In this document: one piece after another, positions 5,584-13,523 of the stretch
Numbering within the stretch: the stretch's first letter is position 1
Layout of the letters: every line of letters starts with the position of its first letter
Source: JADFOB01 sp964651325
Lineage (GTDB): Bacteria; Planctomycetota; Phycisphaerae; UBA1845
Length of the DNA stretch: 14,042 nt
Assembly: GCA_964651325.1 (NCBI GenBank)
Contig: CAZYXP010000085.1
Span: 1 to 14,042, forward strand
Direction: 5' to 3'
Program-made: the position numbers and the translations under genes
The notes under the pieces: model-generated
What the model was told of the DNA's origin: nothing
What the model saw: only the letters and a program-made list of their open reading frames with translations
Database searches by the model: none

Positions 5584-8500
5584 ATGGCTTGGGTGGCTAC
5601 AATCGTATTGGATACGCTTTGGCGAAGCGCGTTGGCTGTTGTGCCTTTGGCCGTAGCCGTTTGGTGCCTCTCCCGAATCTTCAAATGTAACTCGACGACG
5701 CGCCACGCGATGTGGACGTTGACCTTGCTCTGGCTGGTCTTGCCGGTGATGTTGCCGGATTCGCCGCTGTCGCGTCTGGAGAATCCCCGCCTCGTGTCGA
5801 ACGATGTTTCAACATCCAGCGGCGAAGCGGCAAGCGCAGCCGTCGGACAGGTAACGCTCGCCCCCGTCGCCATTGAGTCTGTTCCTGCCGAACCGGTGGG
5901 TATCGCCTCTTCCGACGAACGCCGCGCGAATCGCACAGCCAAGCGATCCGCGAGACCGACCTTGCTGCCGCGCGAGGAACACCAATTCCGTTTGAATCCA
6001 CTCCATCGCATCGAGGAATCCCCACCCCCAAGGCGGGATTCGATGATGGCGGCGCCCGGTTCGCGATTCGATCCGGTGGACCGGCTCGTCCCGCCGGGCG
6101 AATCGGCCGGGTTGCCCGCCCTTTCTAGATCAGAGAGCCCTGGCCCCTTCATGGTCGTCGCTGAAATACCGACCCCCGTACAGGCGACCGAGCCAAGCTC
6201 GGTCCGCCCAGAGGTTGTGGCCGCGCCAGCCGTTCGCGCGGCCCCGCGACCGACGAGGCATGCCGAAAAGAATCTTTCTGGGCCATTGCCAACGGTCGCG
6301 CATCCTTCGAAAACCGGGTCGGATCAATCTCATTTGCCGGTATCGAATCCTTCGATCAAGACCAGCCCAATCACAGGATATCTTGAATCCTGCCAAGACC
6401 ACCTGACCGCGTGGTTCGCGGGCATCGCCGCGTTGCTTGCGGCCGCGGCGTCGCTTCCACGCTTCCCATCCGAGCTGTGGTTGGCTGGGGCACTGCTGGT
6501 ACTCGCCGTCTACCTGGCGCGTCTTGTGTCGTCTTGGGGAGCCATACGCAATGCCGTGCCCGCACCGGATAGCGTGAATGACTTGGTGCGGTCGATGGCC
6601 GGGCGGATTGGGCTGTCTCGGGTTCCCCAAACGTGGATGACCGACGCCGCCGTCGGCCCGATGATTCGCTGCGGACGGCCGGCCACGCTTGTGCTGCCGC
6701 TGCGACTCTGGTCCCAACTAGATCGCAAAGGACGTCAGGCGGTCGTGTGTCACGAGCTCGCTCATTTGCGGCGACGCGATCATTGGGTGCGTCGTTTTGA
6801 ATTGCTGGTGGCCGTGGTCTATTGGTGGCATCCGGTCGTATGGTGGGTCCGCCGGCAGCTTCATCAGGAAGCGGAACTAAGTTGCGACGCCTGGGTTACG
6901 TGGATCATGCCTGGCCAGCGGCGGTCGTACGCCGAAGCATTGTTACAAACAAAACAATACGTGGGAACGGCGAATCAAACTCGCCATGTCGGGGCTATCG
7001 GTATTTTATCAGGGCGAGCCAGCCAATTAGCAAGGAGAATAACCATGGTAATGACCGGAACCGATCGACCTCGTCTGTCTTTGAGGGGATTCGCACTGAT
7101 GGCCGCGCTTGCGGCTGCGGGATGGATGGCCACGCCGGCGCGGTCGTGCCCCCCGGAGAAGGCCGCGCTCGCTGAACATTCGGCCCATGCTGCGGCGGGG
7201 AAAGCCTGCGCTCATACGTGTGACAAGAAATGCGCAAACCAGTGTACGCACACCCAATGCAAACATTGCGCGACCACGGCATCTGCACAAGCCACTTCGT
7301 TCGAGCGATACGAGGCCCAACGCGCGGCGGGAGCTTTGGCGTCTAGCGAGGCGAGCGGCAACCCCGCCGGCGATTCCGGCTATGTCGTCATTGCCACGGA
7401 CGAGCCCGGCGACGCTCCACGGGTCGTGCATTTTGGATCTTCAAGCAGCGTGCAAACGGTTCAGTCATCCGGGCGCAACCGCTCTGATCATTTGGAACAG
7501 CGCATGGATCGCCTGGAGAAAATGCTGGAAGAACTGTTGATGCGCAACGACGGCAAGCGCAAGCCTAGCAAGAAGGCGCCCAAGCGCCAGCGAGCGCCTC
7601 GCCGCCTGCGTGCGCCAAGACAGCCAGCCCCGCCCGCGCCGCCGTTCGCGCCAGTCCCGCCGAGCAGCACTGATGCGGGTTCCCAGGTTACGCGGGAGTA
7701 CCGATTGCAAGACGGGAAACTCGACGCCCTCACGCAACTCATGGTGCGTTCGGACGTTCCGATTCTCGTTCGACCGGGAGCGGGCAAGATTACGGTGATT
7801 GCGACTGAATCGAACCAACGCATCTTCAAAACCTTCGTGGACTTAATCAATGGCTCGGACGAAGAACTGCAAGAGGATTACAGCCTTACCCAGGGGAAAC
7901 TTGACGCGCTCACCACGCTGATGTTACGATCGGATGTGCCGGTAATCGTCTCACCCGACGACGAATCCATCATTCTTTATGGAAACAGCCTACAACAACG
8001 CGCCTTTGCCGCCTTCATTGACATGATCGACCCTCCGCGTAAGAAGGCAGGACGTGGAGCGTCCGGCACCCGCCGCGACTCCACCGAACCCGTGCTGCCG
8101 CAGTTCTTCAGGTTCACGCCGGACGCACCCGAGTCGCGCGGACGCGCATCGGGTGTCGTGCGCGAGGCCGAGCGGCGTGAACGCCGGGTCGAGCGGCAAC
8201 GCGATCTCGAACGGCGGGCCAAAGATCGCGCCGAGCGCCGCCAGAAGCGGCAGCGTGGCGTGCGGAAATCGCGCGTGGAACACGACGCGGACTCAAGCCG
8301 CGTGCTCGCCGCGATAGAAACTGAGCGTTTCCGTGAGCTTCTTGCCAAAGCGAACCTGGCCATCGGAGCCGACAAAGAGGCGGTTGCCGAGTTCAACGCG
8401 TTGATCGAGCGTGGCAACGTGGCGCCGATTCGCGCTCGCGTTGATGCCCTGGACGTCAATGCCAGGGTGCTGGCGGAACAAGCTGCGGCCATCGAGCTGC

Positions 8501-8844
8501 GCGTCGGCGCTGCGAGAGACCAGGCGGCCCAGATGCGCGACGCCGCAATCAGGATGCGTGACGACGCCCAGCGACTTGACGCCGAGGCCGAACAACTCCG
8601 TCAGGAGGCCATTGAGCTGGATGAGACAAGCCAAAAACCAGCCAGCGAACCCTCCCACGGCGAACTTGGCGAGATGGCGACCGATCTCTACGCTGAAGCC
8701 AAATTGGCGGATGTCGAAGCCCAAACTATCAACCGCCACGCCGATGAGCTTGATGAAGATGCCCTGGCCGCTCGCGAGAAAGCGGAAGCGATCGCGGCGT
8801 TCGTCGAGCAGCTCGTCGGCTATCTAAGCACGCTGGGAACTTAA
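5584..8844 (+). CDS. Large BlaR1-like M56 membrane metalloprotease with extended sensor region
   Basis: The 1086-residue protein starts at an ATG with GGAG (5572-5575) 25 bases behind blaI-type gene. Hydrophobic segments lie at about 4-27, 36-56, 276-291, 298-318 and 500-517, with a further one (405-422) beside the active site. The M56 core contains H390-E-L-A-H394, and E431 in EAELSCD is the probable third zinc ligand; GRPATLVLP is also typical. Additional parts are: a Pro/Ser/Ala/Arg-rich loop (about 57-265), far longer than BlaR1 loop 2; after the last membrane helix a Cys/His cluster (542-562); a coiled coil (636-653); a basic Pro-rich linker (656-698); two 60-residue repeats resembling secretin N-domains (706-765 and 766-825); and a charged helical tail (860-1086). 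By BlaR1 topology everything after residue about 518 faces outside the cytoplasm and would sense a signal. No penicillin-binding sensor domain is present. Confidence 0.88.
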   Translation: MAWVATIVLDTLWRSALAVVPLAVAVWCLSRIFKCNSTTRHAMWTLTLLWLVLPVMLPDSPLSRLENPRLVSNDVSTSSGEAASAAVGQVTLAPVAIESVPAEPVGIASSDERRANRTAKRSARPTLLPREEHQFRLNPLHRIEESPPPRRDSMMAAPGSRFDPVDRLVPPGESAGLPALSRSESPGPFMVVAEIPTPVQATEPSSVRPEVVAAPAVRAAPRPTRHAEKNLSGPLPTVAHPSKTGSDQSHLPVSNPSIKTSPITGYLESCQDHLTAWFAGIAALLAAAASLPRFPSELWLAGALLVLAVYLARLVSSWGAIRNAVPAPDSVNDLVRSMAGRIGLSRVPQTWMTDAAVGPMIRCGRPATLVLPLRLWSQLDRKGRQAVVCHELAHLRRRDHWVRRFELLVAVVYWWHPVVWWVRRQLHQEAELSCDAWVTWIMPGQRRSYAEALLQTKQYVGTANQTRHVGAIGILSGRASQLARRITMVMTGTDRPRLSLRGFALMAALAAAGWMATPARSCPPEKAALAEHSAHAAAGKACAHTCDKKCANQCTHTQCKHCATTASAQATSFERYEAQRAAGALASSEASGNPAGDSGYVVIATDEPGDAPRVVHFGSSSSVQTVQSSGRNRSDHLEQRMDRLEKMLEELLMRNDGKRKPSKKAPKRQRAPRRLRAPRQPAPPAPPFAPVPPSSTDAGSQVTREYRLQDGKLDALTQLMVRSDVPILVRPGAGKITVIATESNQRIFKTFVDLINGSDEELQEDYSLTQGKLDALTTLMLRSDVPVIVSPDDESIILYGNSLQQRAFAAFIDMIDPPRKKAGRGASGTRRDSTEPVLPQFFRFTPDAPESRGRASGVVREAERRERRVERQRDLERRAKDRAERRQKRQRGVRKSRVEHDADSSRVLAAIETERFRELLAKANLAIGADKEAVAEFNALIERGNVAPIRARVDALDVNARVLAEQAAAIELRVGAARDQAAQMRDAAIRMRDDAQRLDAEAEQLRQEAIELDETSQKPASEPSHGELGEMATDLYAEAKLADVEAQTINRHADELDEDALAAREKAEAIAAFVEQLVGYLSTLGT

Positions 8845-8856
8845 GCAACCATTCAC

Positions 8857-8917
8857 GCCGCAGCGGCATTTTCTCCGGCACGCTGCCGGATTCCAACTAC
8901 CGGGGGCAATCTCCCGG
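8857..8917 (+). other. Three consecutive small hairpins between M56 and TPR genes
   Basis: GCCG-CAG-CGGC (8857-8867, followed by ATTTT), TCCGGC-ACGCT-GCCGGA (8874-8890) and CCGGG-(8)-CCCGG (8900-8917) fill the 93-base gap. They could act as a weak terminator or attenuator, lowering expression of the envelope genes relative to the regulators, or as an RNA-processing site. Confidence 0.35.
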
Positions 8918-8937
8918 CGAAACGAGAGGCAACAGCC

Positions 8938-11900
8938 ATGGAAGATCGGCGGCCATCCTGGGCTTGGATGTTGGCCTACCTGGTAGTGGCGTGGTTCGGC
9001 TCTGCCATGGTTTTGGCCGAGGCGCGAAGCGACGACTCCGGCAAACCAGAACGGGCAACGGATGCCTACTACAGCGCCAACGGGCTGCTGAACCGCGGGC
9101 TCTTTGATCTGGCGATTAAGGAATACGACGATTTCCTTGCGGCTCATTCGGGGCACGAGAAAGCGGAGTCGGCCCGATACGGTCGGGCGGTGTGCCTGTT
9201 CCAAACCAAGCAGTACGCCCCCGCCGCCGAGGCGCTCGCCCAACTGGCGGCCCTTGGCGATGAGGGGCCCTACGCGGCTCAAGTGAAACTCATGCTCGGG
9301 CGAAGCTGTTTGGCGCTGAAACGGTATGACGCCGCGGTCAAAGCGTTTGAGCCGGCCGAAGATGAGGATACCGGAGGCGAACTGGCCGACGACATGGCGG
9401 CCGGCCTTGTCGAATCGTTAACCCTCCAAGGCGATCATGATCGCGCGGCCAAGGTGGGCGGGCCGTTTGAGACGCTCTACCCTACCAGCGAATTCAAAAA
9501 TAGAGTGGCCTTGCTCACTGCCCAATCCGAAATAGCGATCAGCGCCTATGAGCCCGCGGCGCGGCGACTCGAAGGGCTCATCGCTCGTGACCCCGACGGA
9601 CCATATACGGATCAATCGCGATTGCTTGTAGGGCGGTGTTTTCAACTGTCGGGCTCGTGGCAGGAGGCCATTCGGGCTTACGAAGGCACCATCAAGGCCG
9701 CGTCGGATTCCGTCGCTCCCGATGCACTGCTGGGGCTCGGTTTGGTTCACCTGGCGCAGGATCACCATAGCCAGGCTTCGACCGCGCTTGAGGCTTTGCT
9801 GAAACGATTTCCGAAGTCCGGGCTCGCCGGTCGCGCGTCTCTTGAGCTCGGACACGCTCGCGTGGCCCAAAAACAATGGGACAAGGCGTTTGAGGCGTTT
9901 TCCCGAGCCGGCAGCTTGGATGAGACGCTTGAAAATCAGAGCGACTACTGGCGGGCGAAGTGCCGGTTGCTTGCCGGCCAAAACGATCAAGCGGCCGACC
10001 TGTTTGCCGAAGCGCTAGAGCGTCAATCTGATGGCGCGTTTGCTGCCGCTATGCTGTACGACCAGTCGGTCGCGCTGGTTCGGGCGGGCCGGGGCGATCA
10101 GTCGATCCCCCTGCTCGAAGCGTTTGGCAGGCGCTTTGGAACGCACGAGCTTGCGCCCCAAGCGTTGGTTCTCTTGGCCACGGCGCACCACGGCCGGCAC
10201 AACTATGAGGCCAGCGCGAAGGCTTGCGACGCGTTTGTTCGCGCGTTCCCCTCAAATCCCCTCCGACCGGAGGTTGCCTTTCTGGCGGCCGAGAACGCCT
10301 ACCTCGCAGAGCGGTTCGACGAGGCCGCCACGCGGTATCGAGATTATCTCAGCGATTTCCCAACTGGTGTGGACGCGGACAAGGCCGGGTTTCGCCTCGG
10401 TTCGATTCTGTATGGACAAAAGAAACTCGACGAAGCCAAACCGCTCCTTGAAGCATCCGTCGCTCGGGATCGGCCCGAGTTCGCCACGGCCATGGCCGCG
10501 TTGGGCGATCTTCATTTTCAGCACAGCGAGTGGAAGCAGGCGATTGAGCATTTCAAGCGATTTGTCGCGGAGCATCCAAAGAGTGGGTCGCTTGACGACG
10601 CGCTGATCAAGCTCGGGCTGTCGCACCAGCGGCTGAATCAGTGGGACGCGGCGGTCGGCATTTATGAGCGGTTGCTCCGAACGTTTCCCAAGAGTCGGCA
10701 TCGGGTCCAGGCGATGTTTGAATCGGGGCAGGCGTTGGACGCCGCGGGGAAAACAAACGAAGCGCGGCGGGCCTTTCAAGGCGTGGTAGAGGAGTCGCCG
10801 AAAAACCGCTTCACCGGATACGCGTGGCAGCGTCTCGGCGATCTGGCGCTGCGCGAGGGCGACCACATGGCGGCCGCGCGATGCTTTGACCAGGTGGGCG
10901 ATAGCGGTTCTGATGCGGCTCTTTCGGCACAAGGCGCGTTCCAGAAATGCCAGGCGCTCCTCGGCGCCGGTTCGTTTGAGGCCGCCGCCACGGCCTTATC
11001 TACATTCATCGAGCGTTTCACCGGCGATCCGCAAGTCCCCACGGCGACGGCACAACTCGCGATTGCCCGTGCCCGTTCCGGGAGCTGCGAAGCTTCACTC
11101 AAGGCCGTTGCCCGGGTGGAGCAAGAGTTCGCGGCAAACGTAGCGCCGGACCTGCTCGCGACCGCCCTGTACGAAGGAGCCTGGTGTCTTGGCTCGGTCG
11201 GCAAATCCGAGCAGGCCGCCGCCGTCTACATACGCATGTTAAAGCAAGGCGCGGCGGAATCGCTGCGACCGAGGGCCGGTGTGGAACTGGCGTCGATTCT
11301 GGAACAAGCCGAACGATTCGACGAAGCCGCCGAATGGCTTCGGCCGGTCGTGGCCGGATTCGATGCCCAAACGCCCCCAGATGAAGCGGTGGCCCGACAG
11401 GCGCAGTATCTTCTGGGCATCTGTGCATTTCGGTTGGAACGGTTTGCGGAGGCGGCCAAGGTACTCGATCAGCTTCTGGAATCCTGCTCGCGGTGCGCGT
11501 TCGCGGCATCGTCGGCCTTTTATTGTGGAGAGGCGTATCGGCGACTCGGAAAAGACTCAGCGGCCGTGGCACGGTTTGAGCGGGTGGTCAAGAGCCACGG
11601 CGAGCATGAGCTTTACGCGCCGTCGCTTTTGGCACTCGGCGAGACGCACGCTTCCTTGCAGCAGTGGATCAAGAGCGAGCAGGTGTTGACCCGATTCCTC
11701 AACCAGTTTGCCGACCACAAGAACTGGTATGAGGCCCGCTTCGGGCTTGGTTGGGCACGCGAGCATCGCCAGCGGTACGACGACGCAATTTCCGCCTATC
11801 GCCAGGTGGTCAGCAAGCATCGGGGTGAAACGGCCGCTCGGGCCCAATTCCAAATAGGAGAATGCCTGTTCGCCAAGAAAGCCTACGAAGACGCGGTGCG

Positions 11901-12123
11901 CGAGCTGCTGAAAGTCGAAATCCTCTTTGCCTATCCAAGTTGGAGCGCGGCCGCCCTGTTCGAGGCCGGGCGTTGTTTTGAAGCGCTCGGCCGGCGCGTG
12001 GACGCTCGGGCTCAGTACGAAAAAATAGTCAAGGATTACGCCAGTACGGAATGGGCGCGAACGGCGTCGGCGCGATTGAAGATTGCGCCGGAGGTCACGG
12101 TCCCGGGGCGCGCGACGCGTTAG
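8938..12123 (+). CDS. Large secreted tetratricopeptide-repeat protein
   Basis: The 1061-residue protein has a signal peptide (basic MEDRR, hydrophobic WAWMLAYLVVAWFGSAMV, likely cleavage near LAEA-R, residues 27-30). The rest is almost wholly TPR or TPR-like units of 33-39 residues, for example DEAATRYRDYLSDFPTG, KQAIEHFKRFVAEHPKSG, DAAVGIYERLLRTFPKS and DDAISAYRQVVSKHRG. This is the BamD/YbgF style with a unit ending in FP-S/G. Total length allows about 25-29 units. There is no enzymatic domain and no lipobox. SD is GAGAGG (8924-8929). TPR solenoids of this kind scaffold protein complexes in the periplasm; YbgF (CpoB) does so in the Tol-Pal system. The ExbB, ExbD and PD40 genes downstream suggest it is a partner of that energised complex. 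The exact binding partner is not evident. Confidence 0.88.
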   Translation: MEDRRPSWAWMLAYLVVAWFGSAMVLAEARSDDSGKPERATDAYYSANGLLNRGLFDLAIKEYDDFLAAHSGHEKAESARYGRAVCLFQTKQYAPAAEALAQLAALGDEGPYAAQVKLMLGRSCLALKRYDAAVKAFEPAEDEDTGGELADDMAAGLVESLTLQGDHDRAAKVGGPFETLYPTSEFKNRVALLTAQSEIAISAYEPAARRLEGLIARDPDGPYTDQSRLLVGRCFQLSGSWQEAIRAYEGTIKAASDSVAPDALLGLGLVHLAQDHHSQASTALEALLKRFPKSGLAGRASLELGHARVAQKQWDKAFEAFSRAGSLDETLENQSDYWRAKCRLLAGQNDQAADLFAEALERQSDGAFAAAMLYDQSVALVRAGRGDQSIPLLEAFGRRFGTHELAPQALVLLATAHHGRHNYEASAKACDAFVRAFPSNPLRPEVAFLAAENAYLAERFDEAATRYRDYLSDFPTGVDADKAGFRLGSILYGQKKLDEAKPLLEASVARDRPEFATAMAALGDLHFQHSEWKQAIEHFKRFVAEHPKSGSLDDALIKLGLSHQRLNQWDAAVGIYERLLRTFPKSRHRVQAMFESGQALDAAGKTNEARRAFQGVVEESPKNRFTGYAWQRLGDLALREGDHMAAARCFDQVGDSGSDAALSAQGAFQKCQALLGAGSFEAAATALSTFIERFTGDPQVPTATAQLAIARARSGSCEASLKAVARVEQEFAANVAPDLLATALYEGAWCLGSVGKSEQAAAVYIRMLKQGAAESLRPRAGVELASILEQAERFDEAAEWLRPVVAGFDAQTPPDEAVARQAQYLLGICAFRLERFAEAAKVLDQLLESCSRCAFAASSAFYCGEAYRRLGKDSAAVARFERVVKSHGEHELYAPSLLALGETHASLQQWIKSEQVLTRFLNQFADHKNWYEARFGLGWAREHRQRYDDAISAYRQVVSKHRGETAARAQFQIGECLFAKKAYEDAVRELLKVEILFAYPSWSAAALFEAGRCFEALGRRVDARAQYEKIVKDYASTEWARTASARLKIAPEVTVPGRATR

Positions 12124-12203
12124 TGTCCGCAAGCCCTGTCGTTGCTGTGATGTCGGCGGATCGTTCGGATTACCATTGAGATCGTTGGTCAGGAGTCAAG
12201 TTG

Positions 12204-13025
12204 ATGGGCACAAGTTGGGCACTTTGGGCCGCGGCCGTTGTGGGACAAGCGATAACGCAGGTGGACGCCGGGAACGGCGCCGCGGGGGTCGAGGTGGATT
12301 CGCTTTGGGATTTTCTCGTTAAGGGCGGCCCGGTCATCATTCCCATCGGCTTGTGCTCGTTGGCGGCGCTGACGGTTGCCGTCGAACGCCTCGCCACACT
12401 TCGGCGCAGACGCATCGTCCCCGACGGCTTTATGGATGGGCTCAAGACGATCTTGAAAGACGGCATCCATGACCGCGATGAGGCGCTTCAATACTGCCAG
12501 GAAGATGGCAGCCCTATCGCGCGTATCGTCGGTGTGGGAATCCGACATCTCGACGCACCCATCGACCGCCTAGAATCCAAGATCGAGGAAGCCGGAAAAC
12601 GCGAAGTCGTCCACCTGCAAAAGCACCTGCGTGTGCTGTCGGTCATCGCGTCGATTGCGCCGCTATTGGGTTTGCTTGGAACGATCTTCGGCATGATCGA
12701 CGCCTTTCAGACGGTGGCGGTCTCGGGCGAAGCGCTTGGCAAGACGGAATTGCTGGCCAGGGGCATTTATCAGGCCATGATTACCACGGCCGCGGGTCTT
12801 TGCGTGGCCATCCCTGTACTCATCGCGTATCACTGGTTTTCCGCCAAGATCGGCGCGATTGTGGCTGAGATGGACGCCATGACCGTGGCGTTCGTAGAGC
12901 AGTTCGCCCCGCAGGCGGGACGGGTGGTCGCGGCAAAATCCTTGATCGAGCCAGCGAGCGGCACGGAGGGGAAAGAGGCAACCCTAACCCCCACCAACTC
13001 GCCCGGGCAAGTTGCCCTCGCGTAG
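12204..13025 (+). CDS. MotA/TolQ/ExbB-family proton channel protein
   Basis: The 273-residue inner-membrane protein has the family plan. A short hydrophobic N-terminal stretch (5-17) is followed by TM1 (GGPVIIPIGLCSLAALTVAV, 41-60), a long cytoplasmic helical region with ERLATLRRRR, TM2 with the hallmark SIAPLLGLLGTIFGMIDAF (150-168) and TM3 with AMITTAAGLCVAIPVLI (191-207). T160 and T194/T195 correspond in place to the conserved polar residues lining the proton path in ExbB/TolQ. The tail from about 245 is Pro/Thr/Ala-rich. The ATG at 12204 is eight bases from AGGAG (12191-12195); a TTG directly before it (12201) is too close to the SD. It forms the energy-harvesting channel with the ExbD gene downstream. 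In ExbB/TolQ homologues five copies assemble around two ExbD/TolR helices. Confidence 0.95.
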   Translation: MGTSWALWAAAVVGQAITQVDAGNGAAGVEVDSLWDFLVKGGPVIIPIGLCSLAALTVAVERLATLRRRRIVPDGFMDGLKTILKDGIHDRDEALQYCQEDGSPIARIVGVGIRHLDAPIDRLESKIEEAGKREVVHLQKHLRVLSVIASIAPLLGLLGTIFGMIDAFQTVAVSGEALGKTELLARGIYQAMITTAAGLCVAIPVLIAYHWFSAKIGAIVAEMDAMTVAFVEQFAPQAGRVVAAKSLIEPASGTEGKEATLTPTNSPGQVALA

Positions 13026-13106
13026 GGGCGCCGTCGCGCAGCCGGGCGGGCCATTGCGTAACCGAGTGGCGTTTTCCACGGGCGATCCTGTGGCCGGAGC
13101 AAGCCG

Positions 13107-13517
13107 ATGATTGAATCTGAACCCCTGTCAACCGGAGTCACGGTCGATATGACGCCGATGATCGACATGGTTTTCCTATTGTTGATCTTCTTTCTCGTGG
13201 CCACAACCTTTCATCAATCAGAACGCGAGATGCAGATCGCGCTCCCGTTTTCGGGCTCTTCGGAGCCGATCAGCAAGATGCTTGAGGAGTTGGTCATCAA
13301 CGTGGATCAACGCGGGAAGATTATCGTAAGCGGCCGACCGATGGATCAAGAGGCACTTGCGACACTCGTTTCCCAAGCCGTCGAGCGTAACGCGGAACAG
13401 AAGGTCACCATTCGCGGAGATCGAAAGGCGGCGTATTCGAGTATCGTAACGGTGTTGGATATTTGTAAGGCAAGCGGCGTCGGGGAACCCTATCTCGACA
13501 CCGTACACGCCCCCTAA
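13107..13517 (+). CDS. ExbD/TolR-family biopolymer transport protein
   Basis: The 136-residue protein begins with a short cytoplasmic part, then the signature VDMTPMIDMVFLLLIFFLVAT (13-33), in which D20 corresponds to the essential protonatable Asp of ExbD (D25 in E. coli) and TolR. The periplasmic domain (about 60-133) has VINVDQRGKIIVSG and VTIRGDRKAAYSSIVTVLDICKASG, the usual ExbD/TolR fold with a GxxxPYLDT end. SD GGAG (13095-13098) is eight bases before the ATG. It lies 81 bases after the ExbB-type gene and 6 bases before the PD40 gene. Only one ExbD copy is seen, though many such operons have two. It couples proton flow to the periplasmic partner. Confidence 0.95.
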   Translation: MIESEPLSTGVTVDMTPMIDMVFLLLIFFLVATTFHQSEREMQIALPFSGSSEPISKMLEELVINVDQRGKIIVSGRPMDQEALATLVSQAVERNAEQKVTIRGDRKAAYSSIVTVLDICKASGVGEPYLDTVHAP

Positions 13518-13523
13518 ACCACG

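Noticed and set aside
9104..11689. Several open frames of 60-226 codons on both strands within the TPR gene
   Set aside because: All are shadows of the long TPR frame, Arg/Pro/Ser-rich and without start signals.
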